From: Rutidosis leptorrhynchoides
Taxonomy: Eukaryota > Streptophyta > Magnoliopsida > Asterales > Asteraceae
DNA length: 64,000 nt
Assembly (NCBI RefSeq): GCF_046630445.1
Contig: NC_092341.1
Location: 290,354,501-290,418,500 of the forward strand
Direction of reading: 5' to 3'
A program made the position numbers and the translations under genes. The stretch's first letter is position 1. The number at the start of each line of letters is the position of its first letter. Positions 36,297 to 46,751 of this stretch are shown here, one piece after another. The notes beneath the pieces are model-generated. The model searched no databases and was not told the DNA's origin. It saw only the letters and a program-made list of their open reading frames with translations.

Positions 36297-36979
<683 letters not shown>

Positions 36980-36993
36980 AATCGGCAATAAGA

Positions 36994-37309
36994 AGAATGG
37001 GTCAATAGCCTAGTGGTGAATGACTAACTCTCCCTTAGGGGAGGTGAGGGTTCGATTCCCACTAGGTGAGGATTTTCCAAATAATTGGATCAAAAACCAT
37101 TCTTACCGGGCCCAAATGATCCCTTGGTCCCACGCATGCGAAGATTGCAACAATAACAATGCATGTTCGAATCTCGGGCCTGACATGCTGTGGGAAAATG
37201 GGTGATGGTGTTTCGCCAGGCTCCAGTGGGCTACCGGAGACCGCTAGATGGGTTGACAAAGTCAACACAGGGCTAACATGTCCCTGCCGATACACATGTT
37301 TTTTGCAAC
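36994..37309 (+). mobile_element. tRNA-derived SINE
   Basis: A polymerase III promoter is visible: A box TAGCCTAGTGGTGA (37006-37019) and B box GGGTTCGATTCCC (37048-37060), 28 bases apart. The element ends with a T-rich ...GTTTTTTGCAAC rather than poly-A. A 14-bp target duplication AATCGGCAATAAGA flanks it (36980-36993 and 37310-37323). About 316 bp; no protein coding. Confidence 0.88.
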
Positions 37310-37323
37310 AATCGGCAATAAGA

Positions 37324-37769
37324 CACGATTAGTAATAGTAATATACAACAAACAAAAAAAAACGACCCATGTGATAAAATCTTACAGATTAGAACAAATT
37401 ACAGAGATCAATTTGGTGTAGTTATTAATTAATTAAGTTATTTCTCATTCTTATCTAAATGCATGCATTCGCCGGGTTTTAAATTTCAACGACGAATCAC
37501 TAGGTTAAAGTCCACAATTTAGTGAGGCAAGAAAATTAGCCAGTCTGCAGTAACTCTACTTGCTCCTTTGGATCAGTAAGGAAAATCTTTACTCACAAGT
37601 CACAAATAATGCAGTATATTCTTGTCAACTCAAATCAATTTAATAACATCATCCATCGTTAATACGAACTATCTACGAATCTAGGTCTCTATCGATCAAA
37701 CATATGTAATCGAAATGATATAATCATACACTTATTTTGAATGGGCTCTTTTTCCTAATTATGGATAGG
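37324..37769. other. Anonymous DNA
   Basis: No gene or repeat recognised. Confidence 0.5.
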
Positions 37770-38830
37770 CTTTTTCTTTCTTTCCTTTTTTATAAAAAAA
37801 AATTCAATAACATTAAAACGAATTAATAAAAACAACTCACAACTGATATAAAAGAATCTACGTGCCCTAGCCCAAACTAAACAAACAGTTTCACCAATTA
37901 AGTAAAAACACATTTAACTAGGAAATTAAGCAATGCATCGACATTAACAAATAAAAACAAATATGCCGACTACACTAAACCAAATTATAAAAAAACAAAC
38001 GATGGTGGTCGGGAGAACACTGACCACCACCGCAACAAACAACCAAACCGAAACCTCTGGTCATCCGCCGGAGGCCCAACAACCACCATCCAAACGCACC
38101 CTATGCCACAACCCTGGAGAAAGAGAACGTCGTTAGAAGGAACCAGGCAAGGGATAAGATCATAACAGAGATCATGCTCAAACCAAAAACAGAAGGTGAC
38201 CGGCCACCACTAACCCGTACAACCACAAACCATGACCCCAACTCAAAAACCCAGCAACTACCACTTCATCACAAAAACAAGAGATCCAAAAATCTCACTC
38301 GCTGCCTGGATCACGATAAGTAAAAGAGGTCGGGGAGAAATTCGAAAAAGAAAACATAAATTCGGCTAGGAATGCATGAATCCTACAAGAGGTCAAAACA
38401 CCAAGGACACGAGAGAAAACCAGTTCTCACTTCAAAGATACATCCGAGAGCAAGGAAGAGCTAAAGAACGTCTATTGAACCCCAAATAACGAAAATCTAG
38501 ACGAGAATGACTCAAGGAAGGAAATGGAAGTCAGAAAAAGAAAAGCAGACGACAAAAGGTGAGGTTCCAACCAAACGACTAGACGAGCCGCGAGAACAAC
38601 GACAAGAAAGAAATTACGGATGAAAAACATCACCACATGCAGGAGAAGGGGGAGGAAACAAAAAGGCTAAAAATTCCAAGCCACCAGCAAGAACCCGTTG
38701 GGCGTAAACGAAGCGATCACAGGGCTACGATACGACTTGAGTAAGGGGAGCACCGGTGCACCACCGCTGAGGAAGATGGTGGCGATGAAACTAGGGTAGT
38801 AAGAGAAGGGCGGGAAGAAGGGAGTAATCA
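37770..38830 (-). mobile_element. Possible non-LTR retroposon fragment
   Basis: Composition differs sharply from the flanks: C/A-rich on the plus strand, so G/T-rich on the minus strand. Read on the minus strand it starts with a CCACCATCTTCC-like leader and ends in a T/A-rich tail resembling LINE 3' ends. No open frame and no target duplication were found, so class and boundaries are uncertain. Confidence 0.25.
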
Positions 38831-39785
38831 AAATTATTTTAATTAATGTACACCTTAAATATGGTAAGTGATATATGACTAGTATTTTGTGATGTATAAA
38901 TTACATCCCTTGTACTTAAACACCGCGTAATAGGTTTTATAGTACATTATTATAGTATCAAATAAGCATTATTTTTTTACTTATTTGTTAAGTTAAAAGG
39001 CCTTATTCTATCTTTTTATAACAATCTATTGGTTGGAGCTTTTTACAAGAGATTTCATATTTAAATCTTTTGTTGACAGAGATATATCAATCGGAAACGA
39101 TCATAAAGTAGTCTGAATGAATCACGCACATTAGATTATGGAGTCGGAATACTCTTCATCTCAGATACAGCGAAGGATAAACTTCATACTATCTCTTTTA
39201 TCTATATATTAGATTTAGAAATAGAAATTAGATTAGATTATAATTATATACATGCCTTTCGACTTTTAGGAGGTGTTAGGTTTAGGCTCATACACGTCCA
39301 TTTTTTAGTCTAATATTTAATGTGCAAGTCGTCCACTAGTTAAAACTTACAACGAAAAGGGCCACTGCTTAATTAGCCATCACTTAGCATCTTCGGATCG
39401 CTTAAACGCACCTTGTTTTACTTCATTATTAAATATCTATCAGCTCACTTTCATTGATCCATTTTTGTTACAAATATTTTATGGATATTAAAAGTCTAGT
39501 ATATCCCAAGTAGTCTATGATCATGCACGACAAAAACAGTTATTTTGAAGACCAATTAAATAACAGATAACTTGAAATTAATATCTACGTGTTTCTTTTC
39601 GCGTATAGCCAACTACCTAAAGTTCAACCATCTTAAATCTTAAATAATGGTAAAAGAAATAAAATTTAATAAAAAACGAAGACTCCAGCTAATATGTAAT
39701 CATCATTATCGCATGTCACACTAATTATATACAAATAAAAATGCATAATTAACGATGATGACCGACACTAATTGTATATGATCAA
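38831..39785. other. Anonymous AT-rich DNA
   Basis: No gene or repeat recognised. Confidence 0.5.
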
Positions 39786-40440
39786 GCATAGAATATTCGG
39801 GTCGGGTTCGGTCCATGCTTGACATCACTAAGAGGGGATTTAAGGGTCAATTGAGTTTAACTCTCCGGTCCGGAGTACCGTGAATAACCCTTTGCGAGAT
39901 GAGGATCTCAACAGGGGTGGTTAAACGTAGACCCACCATCGGCGGATAGTCCGATCGTCGATGGCTCGCGTCGGGAATAGGGTTTGTGTTCAAGGAACGC
40001 TACCTGTATATCAAGGGTATCTAGTGTAGTGTTGTGAGTCCGGTAGCGTGGGTATAAGTCCGGCAGCGCGGGTAAGGGAGGCGCTATATATGCAAATAGC
40101 GCGACTGGTCCGTACGTAGACCAACCCCTTGCCTTGTGATTCGAGTCCGTTATTTATAGCTACAGTGATGTCCATTCATTGGAGCCACGTGTTCCATGTT
40201 GCTTTCTTGTCTGCACTACCCGGTTATTTCGTGGAGGGGACCAGGGAACAGTACTATCACCTTTTTCGCTGGCTGTCAGCTCTTGCACAGAGATCGTGGC
40301 AATTATAGGACACGTCACCCTTATGCAGCGCACCATCGTCAAAATGGCGCCCTCTAGCGCACATTTACTTGCGCCAGAAGTGCTATAGCGCGGAGGATAT
40401 GCACATGGTGCAAGTGTGATGCGCAACACGAGTCAATCGG
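39786..40440 (-). repeat. LTR-like fragment of unknown family
   Basis: GC-richer island without a long open frame. On the minus strand a CTATAAATAACGG TATA-like box lies at about 40148-40160, followed by a leader-like sequence. Looks like a solo LTR or LTR piece, but the ends are not resolved. Confidence 0.3.
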
Positions 40441-40764
40441 GTATGCGTATCATTAGTATAATCAAAGACTAATTTTTTTAAACATATATACTTTAATAAT
40501 AGTCTATTTAAGCATCTTTAGATATTTATCTCAAATATTTACTCATACGATGATCTTAAATACTCAATTATTCATATAAAGACTATAAAAAAATACGGAG
40601 TTACACTTAATTAATAAGAAGAAAAAAAATCATAATCTGCAGTGAGGTGTATTATCTAGCACATTATTTAGGAAGCATAGCAAAAATTGGCCTCCTAGTG
40701 ATATTAAGGTTAAAAGTGTATAAAAATTTATGAAAAATGTATAAATTCGTGGTGAGGTGTATTA

Positions 40765-41548
40765 GGGGCGTTTGGTTCATGTGATTTCGAGAGATTTTGT
40801 AGGATTTGTATTTCAAAACCCACGAACTCCTATGTTTGGTTGGATGATTCCAATGTATAAGGGTTTTGAAATTATATGAGTAAAGGATTTCTAATTTCTT
40901 TAGATTAGGGAAGGATTTTGAAATCCTATGAATGGAGGATTTCTAAATCATACATTTTACGTTTATGTTTTACGTTTTATTTTTTCGTTTTACGTGTTAC
41001 ATTTGTGTTTTGCTTTTACGTATTGCGTTTTACGTTTTACGTTTTACGTTTGCGTTTTGCGTTTTATGTTAACGTATTACGTTTTATGTTTACGTTTTAC
41101 GTTTTCGCTTTATGCTTTTTTATAAATTATAAGTATGCGTTTTATGATTGTGTTTTACGTTTTACGTCTTATGTTTTACGTTTGTGTTTAACGTTTACGT
41201 ACTACGTTTACCTTTCACATTTGCGTTTTACGTCTTATGTTTTATGTTTGTGTTTTACGTTTGCGTTTTCCTTTACGTTTCACTTTATGTTTACGTTTAG
41301 TTTTACATCTACGTTACGTTTTATGTTCTACATTTACGTTTTACGTTTACGTATTAAATTAATGTTTTACGTTTTACGGTTTACATTTACATACGTTTTA
41401 CATTTCACGTTTTATAAATCTTAGGATTTCAGATAGTCAAAACAAACACGTGATAGGATTTCAAATCCTGAGATTACAAATCTCATGGGATTTCAAATCC
41501 CATATGATTTCAAATCCTGGGATTTCAATCCCCGAACCAAACGCCACC
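40765..41548. mobile_element. Tourist-like MITE (PIF/Harbinger type)
   Basis: Ends GGGGCGTTTGGTTC (40765-40778) and GAACCAAACGCCACC (41534-41548) are inverted repeats, flanked by TTA on both sides (40762-40764, 41549-41551), the target of PIF/Harbinger elements. 784 bp, no transposase. Most of the interior (about 40945-41410) is a degenerate TTTTACG/TTTACGT repeat, giving a spurious Phe/Tyr/Leu/Arg-rich open frame. Confidence 0.8.
40945..41410. repeat. TTTTACG-type minisatellite inside the MITE
   Basis: Dozens of imperfect TTTACGT, TTTTACG and TTTGCGT units on the plus strand. Not a telomere repeat (no TTTAGGG). Confidence 0.85.
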
Positions 41549-41746
41549 TTAGTTTATTTGTTTTCCAAAAAGGTAGCATTACAATGGATGTTCGATCCAT
41601 CGGATATCCATCGATTTGATCCGATCCATTTAGATGGATATGAGTCGTCTAAAAGGATGATTAGCGAATATGGATGATGTAAAAATTAGGTGGATCGTTT
41701 ATGGATAATGATTTATCATCCACGAATAATCTGTTATCAGTTATCA

Positions 41747-41840
<94 letters not shown>
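41747..41840. repeat. Compound CA/TA microsatellite
   Basis: About 28 CA units followed directly by about 19 TA units. Confidence 0.97.
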
Positions 41841-41842
<2 letters not shown>

Positions 41843-42558
41843 GAACTAAAATATATGCTACATTTATAATTCCTTATACATATACTGTATAAACTATTAA
41901 TTTGTTATAAATAATATGTTATATCTACATGCTAGATTTGCAAATACATGTGCGATGCTAAGAAATAATCTTAGAGATCGCACATAACATAAGTTAACAC
42001 ATATATTTACTTACAATTATAATAGTGATGTCAAAGACAAGTTATGTACTTTTTGATGATGTGGCAAGGTCAATAGATGAAGTTAAATAAAGGGGATTGT
42101 CAAATTTAAGGGTTAAATTTGTGAATGTGTGATGTGGTAAAATATTATTGATGGTTGGGTATAAAATTTATTAATTAATAATATATGAAAATATGTTGAG
42201 AAATCTGATTGGCTGAAAAAATATTTGACACCACTTTACAATCCGTCAACTTTTCGAATGACGCCCGGGGCGTCAAATTTTGACGCCGCGTTAGGGGCAT
42301 CAAGGGCGTCAAAGATGTTGCCAAGTGGGATGACGGAGGATTATTGACGCCGTGTTAGGATAAGCCGTATGTGTGGACTATGAGACCTCTCAGCCACATG
42401 AAACACGCATAAAGGGCAGTTATAACTTCATAGAGTTTACAAAAGGTATATTGGATCACGCGGTATCGTAATATCTTTCTAACCACGAAATTGGGTGTTC
42501 AAATACTGAAATGAATAAATGTATATATGTTCGTGATATATGATTGAATGTGTGAGTA
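41841..42558. other. Anonymous DNA with clustered GACGCC/GGCGTC palindromes
   Basis: No gene. At 42260-42287 two inverted repeats abut: GACGCC-CGG-GGCGTC and GGCGTCAAA-T-TTTGACGCC, followed by further GACGCC and GGCGTC copies to 42345. Possibly part of a small unclassified element. Confidence 0.4.
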
Positions 42559-44196
42559 TTTATCTTTTAGAAAACATTTAGGTGAAAAAGATTAAGAGAA
42601 ATAGTACTCTTCGATGGCGATTCAGATCCATTTTTTCTCGCAATTGATTTTCTCACCGGATTTTAATCTGAGAGGAGGGCATGGTGGGGTTCAATTCTTT
42701 CACTAACGAGGATGATGGATGGCAATTGGTGCAGCGAAGAGACGGCAAGCAAACATCGGTCCCGATTGATGATCCGTTCGTAGGTTTGGAGAAGGTTACA
42801 ACATCTTATTACGTTACCAATTTTTTCCAGATGATGTTACAGCGAAACGTTTATGGCAAGCGTGTGAATCTTACGGTAAGATTACTGACTCCTTCATACC
42901 TAATAAACGATCTAAATTGGGGAAGAGGTTTGGTTTTTTTCGTTTTATCGGTGTCAAGGATGAGGAGTTGTTGGGTAAATCCCTAGCTAACATATGGTTT
43001 GGTAATCACCGACTATATGCTTCTAAAGCTAGGTTCCAATGATCCTCTAACTTTAATAGGTCTGCTGCACCTAAGAACAGACATAATTCTCAACCTTCTG
43101 TCAATCCTAAATCGACTCCTAAGGAGGACGTTCAGGTTAACCGACAATCGAATACTGGTAATTCAGGTAACACTAACTATGCAAATGCTGTTAAGCAGAA
43201 TGGTATTGTGCGATGTGATGTGCCTGTGGTTTCTAAAACAATTACATTAGGAGAACACGATATTGTGTCTTTTCCAGATTCAAAGGAGGCATTGTTGTTA
43301 AAAATTAAGGAGATTGACATGTTGATAAACTTCCCGAGAATTTGTAGGGAAGAAGGGTGTGACGATCGCTCCAAATCCATATGGACAATACGTCATTCAT
43401 TGATTTCATTGCGAGGTATTTGACCTCTATATGATACGTTTTGTAAACATTGCATTCTTTTGAAAAGGCACACCATAAATGAATATTTAAATCAAAGGTT
43501 TTCAACATCTGATGATTTCTACATATAGACAATCACTGTAAATAATAGTTTACAATAGTACTTCCGTTGACAGTACAGTCAAAATAAGATACATGGTGAT
43601 GATTTGGTGAATGCAACGTTTCCTTGAAAAATATGCCATGTATGACTCCATGCACATAGCTTGTCTAACATATAAGCAAACAGCGGAAGACTTCTAGGAA
43701 ACCTGAGAATAAACATGCTTCAAGTGTCAACACAAAGGTTGGTGAGTTCATAGTTTTAATATTACACATAATCCGTATATCAATGTGGATTACAAAAGTT
43801 CAGTTGTTTTATTCAAAACGTTTATCAATAGGTTTTACATAAAAGGTGGATCACAAGATTTCAGTTATTTCATCCGAAACGTTTATCAATCGGTTCTACA
43901 AAATTGAGCACCCTGGTAACTAAACTTTAATACTTATATAATTTGTACCCTTTGTATAATCATCTTAATAATACACGTAAACCAACGTGTACGCTTCTCA
44001 AATAGCATACGTCCGTTAAAAGGCTAGTGCTCTAGCTCGGACGGGGATATCAAGCCCTATGGATCCATATATAACTACTCGCGCCCACCAGTTCTTATAA
44101 CCGGCAGTTACTAGTTACCAAAGCTAAGGGATTTTCGGTTTAAACTCAGTGTAGAATTTAGTATGTACTTGTATCCATTGCGTTTAAAATAAAGTG

Positions 44197-44560
44197 CATG
44201 TATTCTCAGCCCAAAAATATATGTAAAAAGGGATCAAATGAACTCACACATATAAATATTGTATATCGGTTAATAAAGCATTTGCATGTATTCTCAGCCC
44301 AAAAATTTAGAGAGTAAAAGGGATCTTATGAAACTCACACAAAATCAGTTTTAGTATTTGTATCCATTTAGTAAAACAGTTTATAAAACTGCGCATGTAT
44401 TCTCAGCCCAAAAATATATATTGCAAAAGCAATTAAAATGGGAGCAAATGAAACTCACGCATATAAATATTGTATATCGGTTAATAAAGCATTTGCATGT
44501 ATTCTCAGCCCAAAAATATATTGAGTAAAAGGGATCATATGAAACTCACTGTTTAATATT
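44197..44560. repeat. Four-copy tandem array in the solo LTR
   Basis: Four units of about 90-110 bp, each with CATGTATTCTCAGCCCAAAAA and an 'AAACTCAC' tail (at about 44197, 44284, 44394, 44496). Other LTRs in the window carry this block once, in the opposite orientation (GGGNTGAGAATACATG). Confidence 0.85.
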
Positions 44561-44815
44561 GATATACAATATTGTAGGAAAGCATGTAGACGCATCGGAG
44601 ATAATAAACTCGAGGTTTGATTCACAAAAATACCCCGAACATTACCCATAACCTCCTTGGCAATAACCCATATTTTCCTTAGCTCTAGCTCGCTCGGAAA
44701 CTCGTTTTGAAAATTACTTGGACAGTACTCCGTCGTAATATTTTATGTACATTATTATTTTTGTATCGCAAAAATAATAATACTAATAATAAGATTAATA
44801 AGATTAATAATAATC

Positions 44816-44855
<40 letters not shown>

Positions 44856-45265
44856 TTATACGGAGTAATATATATATTTTTTTTTTCATTCGAGCAAAAC
44901 ACCTGAATTTATAGTACCTGGCCTGGAATCTGGAGTCATGCGACTCGCATGGAAATGGCCTTCTGGCCATGCGACTCGCATGAGGACCAGGGACAGCTCA
45001 CATTGTTTTGGCTCCTAGCTTGTCGACATAATATAAAATAAATATATAATATATATAATTTAAATAAATTAATTATATATTATATTAAATTCACGTGCAT
45101 AGTTGACTTGTAATTTTTGTTCCGATAAGTCGTACGTTGTCACTCGACTTATGTCCCGGTTCCGGTTTTTCGAACGCCCTTTCGTACGCTGAGAAAACTT
45201 GTACTTTACGTTTCGTGAATCGTACCTTTGTCAAAATATAGTCTTAAATCATCCATAAAATATAC

Positions 45266-45460
45266 CACTGTAGCAAAGTTACTGTAGCAAAGTTACTGTA
45301 GCAAAGTCAATTTTTACTGTAGCAATTCACTGTAGCAAAGTCAATTTTTACTGTAGCAATTCACTGTAGCAAAGTCAATTTCACTGTAGCAAATAGTAAT
45401 TTTCAAAAACACTGTAGCATTTTGAGTAATGTGGCAAATTGGAAAACACTGTAGCAAATT
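45266..45460. repeat. ACTGTAGCAA minisatellite in the solo LTR
   Basis: About 12 copies of ACTGTAGCAA with variable short spacers (AGTT, AGTCAATTTTT, TTC). Located upstream of the LTR's own TATA box when read on the minus strand. Confidence 0.85.
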
Positions 45461-46751
45461 AGTGTTTTACTGGTTCATCTTAAACGCTTTAGTTAACTTA
45501 TCTAAATATCAATCGAATCAATAAACGAATGTTACTATCGTTTATTATATATATGTATATATCTTTTTAATATACATAAATCAATTTTTAAATACACATT
45601 GGAAGTTATTTATAAATAAATTTTAATAATAAATATCTCAACTTATCATATATATTCAAATAGATATTTAAACCAATAAGTTTAATGTACGGTATCAAAC
45701 AATTAATACATTGTTACCTTTTCATGTTATAGTATATATGTATCTGTTTACATATAATTGTTCGCGAATCGTCGAAAACAACCGAAGGGTATTTAAATAT
45801 ATAAAAGTAATTCAAAAATTTTGAGATTCAGTTTTACAGACTTTGCTTATCGTGTCGGAAATGTTAATCATACAAAGATTAAGTTTAAATTTAGTCGAAA
45901 TTTTCAGGTCATCACAAAGGGTTTATCAACGTGTCTATACACCATGTTGGGGGTTTTTGGTTGTGGGCACACTTTGAATCTGTGAAGGAATGTTCCAAGT
46001 TCAAGGAAAATATCTTCTTAAGGAATTTTTATTCGATAACTCGTCCTGTTTCTAAACATTTTGTTGCTGAAGAACGATTTGTATGGATTGAGATTGTCGG
46101 TCTTCCTTTAACTGCGTGGGGATCCAATGCTTATAAAAAGGTTGCTGGCCTTTTCGGGAAGTTCCTTTTCTTTGAAAAAGGCACAGACTCGCCTATGAGC
46201 GTTGGAAGAGTTTGTGTTGCCACAAAGTATAAAACCTTCATTAATGAAAGAGTAAACACTAAGGCTCATGGTAAGTGGTTCGAGGCGTACGTGCATGAAC
46301 TAGGGGGATGGAATGTTGCCATCGACAAGACGGATATTAACATAGAAAAAGAGGGCAACAGTGATGCAGAATCTCTTACTTCTGAAGCTGCTGAGGAGGA
46401 ATTCCTTAATATGGCAGATGAGACAAATCATGTTGATATTCAAGATGAAATTGTTGAAGAAACAGTCTTTGAAAAGGAGAACATTGAAAATGAGATGGAG
46501 ACAGTAGGTGGTAATCAAAAGTCTGGTAATACAAACGAGAATGCAAGTAAAATGGACTCCTTCCAAAGCAAAGTGTCAACACCATCGGATTCACAGTTAA
46601 AACACAATGAGAAGAATGTTAAAGGTTTTTCTCTTTTCTGTGAGCTGGAGAAGATGATGAAAGTAGGTGAAACCTTGGGTGTGGATGTGTCCGACTGTCA
46701 AAATGCTTTTCATGATTTGATTGATCGAATTGGTGTTCAATATGGTGATAA

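Larger units (their letters stand above)
43358..45916 (-). repeat. Solo LTR of a Ty3/gypsy element inside LINE ORF1
   Basis: Minus-strand LTR of 2559 bp: it begins at 45916 (TGTGATGACCTG) and ends at 43358 (...GATCGTCACA). The target duplication AAGGG is on both sides (43353-43357, 45917-45921). No internal region, PBS or primer motif is present, so it is the product of recombination between two LTRs. It is related to the LTRs of elements 1 and A (GTTTCCGACACGATAAGC-like start, GAGGTCAAATACCTC near its end). It contains the array at 44197-44560, the TATA box near 44908-44913, an AAT run (44816-44850) and the ACTGTAGCAA array. Confidence 0.92.

Noticed and set aside
40945..41410. TTTTACG repeats as an interstitial telomere tract
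   Set aside because: The motif lacks the TTTAGGG core and sits inside a MITE.
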